Assembly: GCF_001510645.1 (NCBI RefSeq)
Contig: NZ_LMVB01000001.1
Location: forward strand, 248,001 to 312,000
DNA: 64,000 bases
Source: Paenibacillus sp. FJAT-29882
GTDB lineage: Bacteria; Bacillota; Bacilli; Bacillales; DSM-1321
Direction: 5' to 3'
Within the stretch, counting starts at the first letter, position 1, and the number at the start of each line of letters is the position of its first letter. Position numbers and translations under genes: made by a program. Shown here piece after piece: positions 1 through 9,734 of this stretch. The notes under the pieces were generated by a model. That model was not told the DNA's origin. It was given only the letters and a program-made list of their open reading frames with translations, and made no database searches.

Positions 1-2
1 TT

Positions 3-899
3 GTAGGAAGTCTTCTTTTATTTATTTTGATTCGTTTCGCAGCAGGCGTTGGACATGCAGGCTATCCATCAAGTACGTCAAAAAGTATTGCAGTGAATTT
101 CTCGAAAGATAGGCGGACTTTTATCCAATCTCTAATATTATCTACAAGCGGAATTGGAGGAATCCTAGCTTTCCTATTTGGAGCAAGACTAATAGATTTG
201 GACTGGCACTATGCTTATTATGTATTAGGTACATTATTTTTCATTTCGTTAATATTGGTTATTTTCTTTGTGCCTAACGGTACTACAATAGAGAAAAGGA
301 AGGTTGAACCAAAACAAACTAGTTTTAAATCAGTCATTTTGAATCGAAATGTAATCACTCTATTTATGGTTATGGTTTTAGTCAATATGGCTTTTTACGG
401 AAATATGTCTTGGCTGCCATCTTTCTTAAAAGCAAAATTCGCATTATCGATAAGTACAGTTGGAACGATCCTAGCGATCAACGCTGTTGGGGGAACAATC
501 GCTTCCTTATTAGCAGGAATTTTATTGACAAAATTTTTTGTTGATAAAGAAAAAGTATTATTTTTAAGTAGTTCGATTCTATCAGCTGCAGCGTTTGCAG
601 GTTTGGTGCTTTCTGATTCATTGGCAGTATCTATTGGCTTGTTATATGTGCTTACATTTTTATTAACCATTATCTTTGTTGGGGTATTCTCTTGGCCACA
701 CAAAATCCTGCCTGAAAAAGTAATTGGTTCATCCGTTGGGATTATCAATACGGGTTCGACACTTGGTGGCTTTGTTGCCCCAATGACTTTTGGCGCTTTA
801 ATTACTCTATTTGGCGGATCTTTCTCAATCGTGTTTATCAGTTTGTCAGTAGTGATGGTTATCGCCGGGTTTATTGTTCTTACGGTTAAAACAAAATAA
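3..899 (+). CDS. MFS transporter, 5' end cut by the window
   Basis: The reading frame is open back to the first bases of the window, so the gene begins upstream and only its C-terminal part (about 298 residues) is visible. It is rich in hydrophobic helices. A basic/Gly-rich segment (RFAAGVGHAGYP) close to the window edge looks like the TM4-TM5 region of a major facilitator, and a charged cytoplasmic loop (EKRKVEPKQ) follows, as between the two six-helix halves. It is presumably a proton-coupled efflux or uptake carrier of the inner membrane; the substrate cannot be read. An internal TTG at 27 could start a shorter product, but nothing suggests it is used. Confidence 0.8.
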   Translation, partial: VGSLLLFILIRFAAGVGHAGYPSSTSKSIAVNFSKDRRTFIQSLILSTSGIGGILAFLFGARLIDLDWHYAYYVLGTLFFISLILVIFFVPNGTTIEKRKVEPKQTSFKSVILNRNVITLFMVMVLVNMAFYGNMSWLPSFLKAKFALSISTVGTILAINAVGGTIASLLAGILLTKFFVDKEKVLFLSSSILSAAAFAGLVLSDSLAVSIGLLYVLTFLLTIIFVGVFSWPHKILPEKVIGSSVGIINTGSTLGGFVAPMTFGALITLFGGSFSIVFISLSVVMVIAGFIVLTVKTK

Positions 900-1105
900 C
901 GGGAGATCGATCCATTATAAAAAAAGAAAAGTGAAAAATATAGGTACATAAACACGCTTTTTATTTGCTCTCGTATCAAGATTTATAGAGTTCATTCAAT
1001 CAAACTTTATTTCAAAGCTACATGTACAGCTTCAAGTGTGGGACAGCATTTGTTCCATTCTAAAGAACGTAGAAAGAAATAGTATGACTAAACTATAAAA
1101 AATAA

Positions 1106-1168
1106 GAAGACCAGAGATATTACTCCATCAAAAATGAACATTTTAATGGAATAACATCTCTGGTCTTT
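1106..1168. terminator. Hairpin terminator downstream of the LysE-type gene
   Basis: A long inverted repeat (AAGACCAGAGAT... pairing with ...ATCTCTGGTCTT) is flanked by A- and T-rich tracts. It ends at the stop codon of the minus-strand LysE-like gene and could also stop transcription arriving from the left. Confidence 0.75.
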
Positions 1169-1833
1169 TATAAAACTCCTTTAATTGCGATTATAAACTC
1201 ATATAAGAAGTATCCCGCAAAACCTATTAAAATAAATCCAGCGATGATGGATACCCATTTTATCATCGTTCGATTCATAATTTTTCTTGTTATCGTAACG
1301 ATTAATAGGAGACCAATATCATGGACTAGGATACCAGCTAATAAACCTGCTCCAACGATTAAAAATTTTGTCGGTTGTATAGACTCATAGGAATCGGCAA
1401 GTACAGCTCCAAAAACGGAAATCCAAAACACGAGATTTCCTGGTGAAATGGCTACTAGTAATCCATTACGATATGAGCTAAAAAATGATTGATTCGGTCT
1501 ATTACCAGTTAATGTAATATCCTGATCCGAGTTTTTGATAGAGTCATAACCTAAAAATGCTAAGAAACAGGCCCCAATTAGCCACATAGGTATTTGAATG
1601 TAAGGGGTAGAAAGTATAGATGCCAACCCTAAATATAAGGAAATAATTAATAAGAGATCGACCGTCATTCCACCTAATCCTACAGCCCATCCATGTAAAA
1701 AACCCTTTTTTAGACCTTGCTTCGTCATTTCAACAGTCATTGCTCCTACAGGCATGGCAATTGCCAGACCAGCTAGAAGATACGTAAAAAATAAACTCAA
1801 AAAGAACACATCTTTCAAATTTGATTCCTTCAT
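1168..1833 (-). CDS. LysE/RhtB-family amino-acid exporter
   Basis: A 221-residue integral membrane protein of about six helices, the usual size and layout for LysE-type translocators. The N-terminal helix carries AMPVGAMTVEM and a second conserved stretch AISPGNLVFWISVFGA follows mid-protein, as in the family. These proteins export amino acids or related small metabolites from the cytoplasm. I start at the ATG at 1833 (MKESNLKD), because the extra 16 residues of the longer frame are hydrophilic and unlike the family; neither start has a strong ribosome binding site. It has its own terminator. The substrate is not predictable. Confidence 0.8.
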   Translation of the reverse strand: MKESNLKDVFFLSLFFTYLLAGLAIAMPVGAMTVEMTKQGLKKGFLHGWAVGLGGMTVDLLLIISLYLGLASILSTPYIQIPMWLIGACFLAFLGYDSIKNSDQDITLTGNRPNQSFFSSYRNGLLVAISPGNLVFWISVFGAVLADSYESIQPTKFLIVGAGLLAGILVHDIGLLLIVTITRKIMNRTMIKWVSIIAGFILIGFAGYFLYEFIIAIKGVL

Positions 1834-1970
1834 ACGTCCGTTTATGTACATAATATTAGCATAAAAATACAAATGAAACATAAATAATTATGCAAAAATA
1901 AGTAATTTTATTCAATCTCATGTACACATACAATGCTTGACCCTATTCTATTTTTATACGGGATATGAAA

Positions 1971-2915
1971 CTAGGCTCTAGACTCGTTGATTGTTTTCCT
2001 AATACCTTTACTCATAAACGACTTTTTAAAATCGACCTTTGCAGTTAAGACACCGAATAAAACAAGAGCTGCCCCTAAATAACCCCTTGCTGGGAGTACT
2101 TCTTCTACGAAAATAAAAGCAAGAAATGCGGCAAAAATGGGTTCTAATGAAAAGATAAGCCCTGTGTGTGTGGGTGTCGTATATTTTTGGGCTGCAGTTT
2201 GACCGATAAATCCAATGGCGCTACATAGTATGCTTAATGCCAAAATCGAAAACCATGATGTAGAAGTGCTAGGAAGATGTGGCTGTTCCCACCATAAAGA
2301 AAATAGTAGCCCCCATGCTCCGGTAAAGCCAAGTTGTAAAACTCCAAGAGTAATGGAATCCACATTCTTCGTCAATTTATCTGTAGCAATAATGTGGATG
2401 GCATAAAAAAGGGCACCTAAAATGATGAGGAAATCTCCAGAACTAATTTGGAAATCATGATTTAACGTTAACAGAGCAATTCCTACTATCGAGAAGACTA
2501 CGCCAAAAACAATTCTTTTTTCAGGTTTTTTTCTAAAAAAGAGGGCTAATAATAACGGGACAAATACGACTGTAAGACTAAATAAAAAGCCTGCATTGGA
2601 AATGGAGGTGGATGTTAATCCGATCGTGACAACAGAAATTGCCAAAAATAAGATGGACCCTAATATAAATCCAGATTTAATCGTTTGAAAATCAAGATGC
2701 ATGAAGCGTTTGTAAAAAACGACCCCAGCTAAAATAAAGGCGATACCAAAGCGTAAGGCTATCAAGTTAAATTCCTGGATAGAATCAAGCCCCATCTTCA
2801 TAAATAAATAGGATGAACCCCAAAACATCGTAACCATAATCATCATAAAATCTGCTTTTAATTGAGTGTTCATACCAATCCTTTTTAATTTCTCTAACTT
2901 TTTAATCCCATTCAT
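1971..2915 (-). CDS. EamA/DMT-family transporter
   Basis: A 314-residue protein with ten predicted helices in two repeated EamA halves. The first begins MIMVTMFWGSSYLFMK and the second FLIILGALFYAIHIIATD. The signature of repeat 2 (FSLEPIFAAFLAFIFVEE, near residue 260) is well kept. Members export amino acids, nucleosides or drugs. It is divergently transcribed from the LysR gene at 3032 across about 110 AT-rich bases, the classic arrangement in which the LysR protein controls the exporter. An alternative ATG at 2873 with AAGGA upstream is equally plausible as the start. Confidence 0.85.
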   Translation of the reverse strand: MNGIKKLEKLKRIGMNTQLKADFMMIMVTMFWGSSYLFMKMGLDSIQEFNLIALRFGIAFILAGVVFYKRFMHLDFQTIKSGFILGSILFLAISVVTIGLTSTSISNAGFLFSLTVVFVPLLLALFFRKKPEKRIVFGVVFSIVGIALLTLNHDFQISSGDFLIILGALFYAIHIIATDKLTKNVDSITLGVLQLGFTGAWGLLFSLWWEQPHLPSTSTSWFSILALSILCSAIGFIGQTAAQKYTTPTHTGLIFSLEPIFAAFLAFIFVEEVLPARGYLGAALVLFGVLTAKVDFKKSFMSKGIRKTINESRA

Positions 2916-3031
2916 TTTTCATCACCTAACCTATCACAAATTGATTATTTTTTAGTATAATTGTAAAATTCAAATAAGAAAAATGAATGTTTTTAAGTGA
3001 TTAGATGAAAAAAATTCATGTAAATGGAGTG

Positions 3032-3928
3032 ATGAAATTGTCGCTTGCGAAGTTTGAGATATTTAATACCGTTGTAGAATTAGGGAGCCTTACTAAAGCG
3101 GGAGAAACACTCGGTCTAACTCAATCCGCTGTTAGTCATGCCATTGCTAGCCTTGAATCAGAATGGGGATTTTCTATCCTTACTAGAGGGCGTGCAGGTG
3201 TTAATTTGACTAGTAACGGAGAGCATGTCTTACGATACATACGTGAAATTCTAAAATGGAATGAAGAAATGGTTCAAGAAATAGCTAATATTAATGGTCT
3301 AGAAATTGGTGTAGTACGTATTGGCACATTTTCAAGTGTTTCGGCCCAATGGCTGCCTGAAATCTTGGGGAATTTTAGTGAGTTGTATCCTTCCATCGAA
3401 ATTAAGCTGCTAGAAGGGGATTATGATGACATTGAGTATTGGATATCGAATGGAATTGTTGATTTTGGTTTTGTCTCGATCCCGACCTCCTATGCTTTTG
3501 AAGTGATTTCCTTAAAAAAAGATCCAATGCTTTGTATCCTCTCTGATGATCATCCCCTTGCTCACCAAAGTGAGATAAGCTTTGAAAAAATCCAAGAGGA
3601 GCAGCTAATTATGTCGAAGAAAGGGAGCGATAATGACTTAAGGCGGATCTTAGCAGAAAACAATGTAACACCTAAAATTAAATTTGAACTTGCCGATGAT
3701 CAAGCCATATTTTCAATGGTTCAACATGGTATGGGAATCAGTATCCTCCCTGAAATGGCTTTATATCGAATTCCCAATAATGTTCGCATCCTTAACTTAG
3801 AACAAGAGAATTATCGCACAATTGGTATCGCTGCTACATCTTTTAAAACCCTTGCTCCAGCCACGAAAAAGTTCATTGAATATCTGAAATCATGGGCAAG
3901 TGATCCTACACACTTTCATTCGATATGA
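3032..3928 (+). CDS. LysR-family transcriptional regulator
   Basis: A 298-residue protein with an N-terminal winged HTH (TKAGETLGLTQSAVSHAIASL, about residues 20-40) and a C-terminal periplasmic-binding-protein-like effector domain. The helix pattern and the spacing to the Leu-rich linker are typical of LysR regulators. I chose the ATG at 3032 because family members begin a few residues before the first helix; an upstream in-frame ATG at 3005 would add nine residues. It is divergent from the EamA exporter and probably regulates it; that link is inferred from position only. Confidence 0.88.
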   Translation: MKLSLAKFEIFNTVVELGSLTKAGETLGLTQSAVSHAIASLESEWGFSILTRGRAGVNLTSNGEHVLRYIREILKWNEEMVQEIANINGLEIGVVRIGTFSSVSAQWLPEILGNFSELYPSIEIKLLEGDYDDIEYWISNGIVDFGFVSIPTSYAFEVISLKKDPMLCILSDDHPLAHQSEISFEKIQEEQLIMSKKGSDNDLRRILAENNVTPKIKFELADDQAIFSMVQHGMGISILPEMALYRIPNNVRILNLEQENYRTIGIAATSFKTLAPATKKFIEYLKSWASDPTHFHSI

Positions 3929-3971
3929 CATACCACAAGTTTTATCGAAGGAATTGTAGCGTTCAAAATAT

Positions 3972-4082
3972 AATCGCAAAAATTAAAGCAAAAGCTAAAT
4001 TAGGTCAAAATATCATCCTGTGAAACGACAAGAGTTAATTATTAAGCAGCTTGAACACACTTTGAAGAAAGAAAAAAAATAA
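3972..4082 (+). pseudogene. Possible frameshifted C-terminal remnant, unrecognised
   Basis: Two coding-looking stretches lie in different frames: IIAKIKAKAKLGQ from 3970, then after a one-base shift YHPVKRQELIIKQLEHTLKK to a TAA at 4080. Together they read like the basic C-terminus of a small protein that has lost its start and frame. No family is recognised, and it may be chance. Confidence 0.3.
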
Positions 4083-4172
4083 GTAGCGTCGCTCATGAAA
4101 GGGGAATTTCTAAAAAATGTAATTGAATGTTATTAAACTTTGTAGTGCTTTCCTATAGAAAGGAGAAAATTA

Positions 4173-4478
4173 ATAAAAGTACATTGCTGTGAAACCATGA
4201 CAAAACAGGTCAACTTTAAATGCGAGGAACATTCTAATCCATTTGGTTGTCCAGATAATCAAATATATTACAACGACAAGTTTGATGAGTATGGGTTAAT
4301 AATTCATGATGGTGGGACATCTAGTTTAATTATAGACGATTGCCTGTGATGTGGCACAAAATTGCCAGACTCAAAAAGTGATTTGTAGTTTGATACTCTT
4401 GAACAATTAGGTTTTGATGATCCGTTTGAACTAGACATTCCTAAGAAGTTTAAATCTGTTGAATGGTACAGAATGTAA
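4173..4478 (+). pseudogene. Dead DUF6980-type zinc-ribbon gene
   Basis: Behind an AGGAG site at 4161 the frame reads ATA-AAA-GTA-CAT-TGC-TGT, then KCEEHSNPFGCPDN and KFDEYGLIIHDGGTSS, ending FDDPFELDIPKKF and a TAA at 4476. This matches the small DUF6980 family, whose members carry a CPWCGTKLP knuckle. Here the knuckle Trp is TGA (4347) and a second conserved Trp (DLW) is TAG (4386). The start position carries ATA where ATG is expected. All three disabling changes fit G-to-A transitions, with the rest of the frame intact, so inactivation looks recent. The family's function is unknown. Confidence 0.7.
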
Positions 4479-5172
4479 TGGTTGTTCAAAAAGTCCGGTA
4501 AAAAAGCTTGCGAATTGCAACAAAGCGCATTTTTGACCTTCTGTTAAAATCGTGCACGTCCGTTCCTCACGTATTACTGCATCCGCGAAAGGTTTGAGAC
4601 GATCACACCTCGAACTTCTCGACTCTTTTTATTCTCCTTTTTGAACACGTACATTAAGTCTGATTTGTGGCCGACTATTTGCAGGGAAATTATGATCACC
4701 GCTTCGAGTACTTACGAACACGATGAGGAAAATTGAAGATGACCAACTCGAAGAATGTGTGCCAGTGATGGACACAAAGGATGAATTCTTACAGCCACGT
4801 TTAATTTATTAATAGATAAATTTCTGTATTTGGCTATGTTTAATCCAATACGGTTTTCTTTCTTGTTTTTGCTTCCAGTAAGGTGGTTTATGTAAACGAG
4901 CTTGTGATATTCTTCGATAAAATGGGAATTATAGTAGAAATACCTAGTACAATCTGTTGTGTGCAAAGGGGCTTCCTTCTTAGAATGTTGTTTGTGTTAT
5001 ATCCAATTTTAGCAGAGTACTTAAGTAATTTAATCTAATATTCATTAAATTTTCATGTAAATAATGTATTGTTTGAATTGTATTTTACGAAATATTAGAG
5101 AGGAAGTAACAAGGTTTATGATGGGTTTCATTACAGCATTTTAAAGAGGACTTTTGGTGTCATTGATTACCG
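4479..5172. other. Non-coding stretch, no gene seen
   Basis: About 690 bases without a convincing gene on either strand. The 84-codon minus frame at 4712-4966 has no family features and no ribosome binding site. A tiny frame (MMGFITAF, ATG at 5119) behind AGAGGAAG lies just before the DUF347 gene and could be a leader peptide, but there is no other support for it. Confidence 0.4.
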
Positions 5173-6012
5173 ATGTTGAGTAAAACAAAAAAGGGGATGA
5201 AATCATTGGTGAAAACTCCATCTGTTACTAAAGCAACCGCATCACGAGGCCGGAAAATGTTGAACAAGGTTCCAGAAGTCACGCTCTACTTCTGGATTAT
5301 CAAGATTATGGCAACGACCGTAGGAGAGACGGCTGCAGACTTCCTAAACTTTAACCTGCACTGGGGATTGACTAATACAACCTATCTTATGGCTATCCTC
5401 TTTCTTATCACACTGTTTTTCCAGTTCAGGGCGAGAAAGTATGTGCCAGGGATCTATTGGCTCGCAGTCGTGCTTATAAGTGTTGTCGGTACACTAGTCA
5501 CGGACAATCTCGTGGACAACTATGGGGTCGCACTAGAGACGACCACCGTTGTCTTCGGTCTTGCGCTACTAGCAACTTTTGCGGTTTGGTACGCGAGTGA
5601 GAAGACCCTGTCTATTCACTCGATCTATACGACCAGGCGGGAAGCGTTCTACTGGTTGGCCATTCTATTCACCTTTGCCTTGGGGACTGCAGCTGGTGAC
5701 CTCATAGCAGAGGGACTCAACTTAGGCTATTGGATTTCAGCTCTACTGTTCGCTATAGTAATCGGGGTGGTGACCCTCGCCTACTACTTTTTCAAGATGA
5801 ATGCAGTGCTGGCCTTCTGGATTGCCTACATCTTGACCCGTCCTTTCGGCGCCTCTCTTGGCGACTATTTGTCACAACCTCGTCATGCTGGTGGTCTTGG
5901 ACTGGGTACGATGGGTACTAGCGCAATTTTCCTCGTAATCATCTTAATCTTGGTCATCTACTTGACCAAGACGAGAATAGACGAGAACCCGCGATTGAGC
6001 TCAGAAGACTAA
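5173..6012 (+). CDS. DUF347 (COG4705) multi-repeat membrane protein
   Basis: A 279-residue protein with eight or so helices and a basic N-terminal tail. Four internal repeats share a Gly-x-x-x-x-Asp pattern: GETAADFL (about 50), GTLVTDNL (about 113), GTAAGDLIAE (about 177) and GASLGDYLSQP (about 225). This is the hallmark of the DUF347 repeat family. The function is unsettled; repeats of this type are usually taken as membrane-embedded channel or transport units. By eye the gene is clearly richer in G+C than its neighbours, and it stands alone between poor intergenic stretches, which suggests horizontal acquisition. The exact start is uncertain, since no good ribosome binding site precedes the ATG at 5173. 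Confidence 0.8.
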   Translation: MLSKTKKGMKSLVKTPSVTKATASRGRKMLNKVPEVTLYFWIIKIMATTVGETAADFLNFNLHWGLTNTTYLMAILFLITLFFQFRARKYVPGIYWLAVVLISVVGTLVTDNLVDNYGVALETTTVVFGLALLATFAVWYASEKTLSIHSIYTTRREAFYWLAILFTFALGTAAGDLIAEGLNLGYWISALLFAIVIGVVTLAYYFFKMNAVLAFWIAYILTRPFGASLGDYLSQPRHAGGLGLGTMGTSAIFLVIILILVIYLTKTRIDENPRLSSED

Positions 6013-6500
6013 AGAACGAGCTGATTTTTGTTTCGTACATTTTTTAATAGGAAAAAAAAGAGAGCTTTCGTTGAAGTTGATAGAAAGGTGTCTCATAAGG
6101 GTCTGACCTCGCACTCTAAATCAGTATGTAATGTTTCATACGCGTATCTTGTACTGTATTTAGTTGTTGCGGGGTCTGACCCTTTACTTCAAAACACTCC
6201 CCATTTCAATTAGTTTCTGGTATACTTCCTAACCTATTAGCTAATGACTTATAAATAGGCACTTTGTAACAGTTATTTGTTAGACTGAATCTGGGTTATA
6301 TAACCGTCTTTCTTATATTGGGATTTTGGTCTCCATGATAGAAAAAGTCTATTCCTACACGAATATTTGTGTACGCATCGATACAAATTGTAGCGTACAT
6401 TACTATTTTTACATCGGAGAATAGTAGCATGTCTTTTACTTACATAAGATATAGATAGCCATGGAAGGCAAGCAAGGAGAAACATACGAGGTGAATAAGT
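6013..6500. other. Intergenic region with duplicated GGGTCTGACC words
   Basis: No gene is supported. The word GGGTCTGACC occurs at about 6099 and again, extended to GGGGTCTGACCC, at 6171-6182, which hints at a decayed repeat. The last bases carry the GAGGTG ribosome binding site of mprF. Confidence 0.4.
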
Positions 6501-9035
6501 ATGAAAAGTTTAAATAAAGCAAAGATATTTCAATTCATAAAAGTTATTTTTCCATTGATTTTATTAGTCCTGGCAGTCTTTGAAATGAAAAAATTTACAG
6601 GAAACATAGACGTTCAATTGGTACGTCATGAAGTAAGCCAATTGCATTTTGCTATGACGCTTTTCATTCTTTTACTTGCATTTTGCTCCATTTTTCCTAT
6701 GGTTTTTTATGATGTATTTTTAGTGAAAATATTAGGGATTAAAGTTCCTTTGAAAGAATTGGTAAAAAAATCTCTTGTTGCGAATACCTTTTCAAACTTA
6801 ATTGGTTTTGGAGGTCTTGTTGGCGTTGCGTTGAGAACCTATTTCTATAATGAATACGAAGATGATAGGAAAAGACTGGTGACGAAAATTGCTTTTGTTT
6901 CACTTTTTACCCTTACAGGTATCTCTTTGCTTTCCTGGATTGTACTTGTCGCTTATAGGAATTCCCCTTTTATTCAAGATACAAGATGGCTTTTTTGGGC
7001 CGTTGTAGCCGTAGGTATGTATTTGCCGATTTTTATCATTGTCCATATTATCCAACGCAAAAAGGCAACTGGTTCAGCTACTGATTTTGGAGTTGTAATA
7101 AAACTACTCATTGTTTCTTTGCTTGAGTGGATAAGCGCATTCCTTGTTATTTGGTTATTAAGTTTTATTTTGAAGCTACCCCTTTATTTTAACGATCTTA
7201 TTCCTGTTTTTATCGTTGCTTCATGTGCTGGTATTATCAGTATGATTCCTGGGGGCTTTGGATCCTTTGACTTAGTCTTTATTTGGGGAACTCATGCATT
7301 GGGTGTTCCGGATGAGAAGGTGCTAGTCCTCCTGCTATTTTATCGTATTGGCTATTTTATCCTTCCTTTTTTCGTAGGAGTTTTTCTTTTTATCAAAGAT
7401 TTTTGGAACAAGTGGAATAAATCATGGAACAATCTTCCCAATGTGGTCATAGTGAGGATAAGCCATGTACTATTAACCTTATTGGTCTTTTTTTCAGGAA
7501 TTATTTTGCTTCTGTCAGCTGCAGTACCAGGAATTGTTGAAAGATTACAAATTACTCAAGAGTTTTTATCCTTTCCAATCATGAATATCTCTCATCAGCT
7601 CTCCGTTGCAACTGGTTTTATCCTGCTCGGTTTATCCCGAGGTATTCAGTATAAGGTGAAACGGTCATATCCGCTAACGATGGGTGTCTTATTTTTGGCT
7701 GCCTTATTTTCATTCTTTAAAGGATTTGATTATGAAGAAGCATTGTTCCTTTTGATTGTTATCGTGCTCCTGAGAATGTCCAAAAAACGTTTTTACAGGG
7801 AAAAATTGATATTAAGCTGGGGGAAAATGATTTTTGATATAGCGGTGTTTGTCATGATTACCTTCATGTATGTTTTAATTGGATATCTAAATTTACCTTC
7901 CGCCAAAATGAAAGTGAATCCAAAGCTGTCGCCTTTTGTGATTCAAGATTCTCATGATCTATTTACTAGTGCTTTAATTGGCTTGCTTATCGCCTTATCT
8001 ATTTTTATCGCAGGTTATTTGTTAAGTCGGGATAAAAAATGGAGTATGGAAACATCCCTTGTTCAGGAAGAGAAAATTACGGAACACTTAGAAAAATTTA
8101 ATGGAACGGTTCTAACCCATTTAATTTTTTTACATGATAAATATATTTATTGGAATAAAAAGAACAACGTCATGTTTTCGTATCAGATATATTCTGACAA
8201 GCTTGTGGTTCTTGGAGACCCTATTGGTGACCGTGATGAAATGCTTCTTGCAATAGAAGAATTCCGAGAAACATCGGATCTTTATGGATTTACACCTGTT
8301 TTTTATGAGGTCAGCAATACGATGCTCCCTTATCTTCATGAAAATGGGTATGACTTTTTTAAGCTCGGTGAGGAAGCTTATGTTGATTTAGACAGTTTTT
8401 CATATAGTGGGAAAAAGATGAAAGGAGCCAGGGCAGTAAAAAACAAGTTTGAACGAGAGAATTATCATTTTGAGATTGTAGCCCCTCCTTTTGATGAAGA
8501 TTTCATGAAGAAACTTAGGGGAATATCAAATGAATGGCTCAAAGGAAGAACGGAAAAAGGTTTTTCCCTCGGTTTTTTTGATGAGGATTACCTTAATAAA
8601 GCTGAGATTGCCGTTGTGAAAGATGAAGGAAAGAGGATCCTTGGATTTGTAAACATTATGCCAGTTTATGATAAAAAACATACGGTCTCTTTGGATTTGA
8701 TGCGATTTGGTAAGGATGCACCCTCTGGGACAATGGACTTTGTTTTTCTATCATTATTTGAATGGGCAAAAGAACAAGGATATAAATCCTTTAATATCGG
8801 GATGGCCCCTTTATCGAATGTTGGGATTTCAAAGTATTCATTTTTAAGTGAAAAAATAGCTTCTCAAATATTTATGCATGGTCAATTTCTCTATTCTTTT
8901 CATGGTTTAAGAAAATTTAAAGAAAAATATGCCGATACATGGCAACCTAAATATTTAGCTTACCGTAAAAAAACGTCATTACCTTTTACTATGACACAAA
9001 TTACCTTATTGATTGGAAAGAAAAGAAAAAATTGA
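6501..9035 (+). CDS. mprF: Phosphatidylglycerol lysyltransferase / flippase MprF
   Basis: An 844-residue protein with the two-part plan of MprF. An N-terminal membrane half of about 14 helices (to about residue 515) contains the flippase region, and a soluble C-terminal DUF2156 synthase domain (about 525-835) transfers an amino acid from aminoacyl-tRNA to phosphatidylglycerol. The motifs GFGGLVGVALRTYFY, IPGGFGSFD and the C-terminal FNIGMAPLSNVG fit the family. Length matches known homologues. The product makes the membrane more positive and lowers sensitivity to cationic antimicrobial peptides. The ATG is preceded by GAGGTG at 8-base spacing. It forms a single-gene unit. Confidence 0.93.
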   Translation: MKSLNKAKIFQFIKVIFPLILLVLAVFEMKKFTGNIDVQLVRHEVSQLHFAMTLFILLLAFCSIFPMVFYDVFLVKILGIKVPLKELVKKSLVANTFSNLIGFGGLVGVALRTYFYNEYEDDRKRLVTKIAFVSLFTLTGISLLSWIVLVAYRNSPFIQDTRWLFWAVVAVGMYLPIFIIVHIIQRKKATGSATDFGVVIKLLIVSLLEWISAFLVIWLLSFILKLPLYFNDLIPVFIVASCAGIISMIPGGFGSFDLVFIWGTHALGVPDEKVLVLLLFYRIGYFILPFFVGVFLFIKDFWNKWNKSWNNLPNVVIVRISHVLLTLLVFFSGIILLLSAAVPGIVERLQITQEFLSFPIMNISHQLSVATGFILLGLSRGIQYKVKRSYPLTMGVLFLAALFSFFKGFDYEEALFLLIVIVLLRMSKKRFYREKLILSWGKMIFDIAVFVMITFMYVLIGYLNLPSAKMKVNPKLSPFVIQDSHDLFTSALIGLLIALSIFIAGYLLSRDKKWSMETSLVQEEKITEHLEKFNGTVLTHLIFLHDKYIYWNKKNNVMFSYQIYSDKLVVLGDPIGDRDEMLLAIEEFRETSDLYGFTPVFYEVSNTMLPYLHENGYDFFKLGEEAYVDLDSFSYSGKKMKGARAVKNKFERENYHFEIVAPPFDEDFMKKLRGISNEWLKGRTEKGFSLGFFDEDYLNKAEIAVVKDEGKRILGFVNIMPVYDKKHTVSLDLMRFGKDAPSGTMDFVFLSLFEWAKEQGYKSFNIGMAPLSNVGISKYSFLSEKIASQIFMHGQFLYSFHGLRKFKEKYADTWQPKYLAYRKKTSLPFTMTQITLLIGKKRKN

Positions 9036-9344
9036 GACACTAGTTATTAGAAATACTAATGTTTGGCATGATTTGAAGTATGAGGTGTATGAATCGATTG
9101 TGCAATTGTCGGCTTCTTTTCAAATAGGATGTTTGCTTTTTAGCGTGTTACTTCCCGAAATGATGTTGAAAACTTTAGATGGGGCATTTAGGATGTAGTT
9201 GTTAAGTGAATAGACGATGATTTTAGTTAGATGAGGCTCCTATGCTGGAGCTATGCTGCTATTAGAAACGTCCAAAGACGCCAATGGTCAACAGGAACAT
9301 CGACCTAAGGTGTTTTTTATGCAGCTAGAACATCCTGGTGCATA
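9036..9344. other. Intergenic, probably decayed coding sequence
   Basis: Short coding-like phrases are interrupted by stops in all frames and no family is recognised. With the next feature it may be the debris of one lost gene. Confidence 0.3.
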
Positions 9345-9506
9345 GTGCAAAGCTTAACGATTGATGGATTGTATGGACGTTTATATACTCTAACTCTAGC
9401 ATTATGGACTATATTAATTTTTATGATATGGCATCAAATCTATGTAGAAAAAATATATGAATTTGGGTACACGCAACAAAGAGTAGAGAAAATTGGGGTA
9501 AATTAA
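9345..9506 (+). pseudogene. Possible remnant or small single-helix membrane protein
   Basis: A 53-codon frame opens at a GTG (9345) without a ribosome binding site and is open upstream to 9309. It encodes one hydrophobic segment (LYTLTLALWTILIFMIWH) and a polar tail ending QQRVEKIGVN. It reads like the last helix and tail of a larger membrane protein whose front is missing. The hairpin at 9528 follows. Not recognised. Confidence 0.3.
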
Positions 9507-9527
9507 GGAACGCTAACGTACCATTTT

Positions 9528-9562
9528 GTTTTTTTCACCGGTTAGTTGACCGGTGAAAAAAC
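9528..9562. terminator. Bidirectional hairpin terminator
   Basis: A near-perfect inverted repeat with a core CACCGGT / ACCGGTG is flanked by T6 and A6 tracts, giving a U-tract in either direction. Confidence 0.75.
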
Positions 9563-9734
9563 AAAGTCTGACTTTATCTCTTTATTTCAAAGATGGGAAA
9601 CTCTAAACATTGTAAATCAAAATAAAGAAACGCCCTGTAGTGATCAACAGAGCTTTCCAACGGTTAACATATCTAACTAAACTATAACTCTCTACTAGTG
9701 AGGAGTGACAATGGCATCTTATCCTATCTAATGT

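Noticed and set aside
4712..4966. Minus-strand open frame of 84 codons
   Set aside because: No ribosome binding site, odd Cys/His/Tyr-rich composition and no family features; probably chance in a non-coding stretch.
6028..6213. Plus-strand frame after the DUF347 gene
   Set aside because: Low-complexity Lys/Arg start followed by noise and no ribosome binding site; not a gene.
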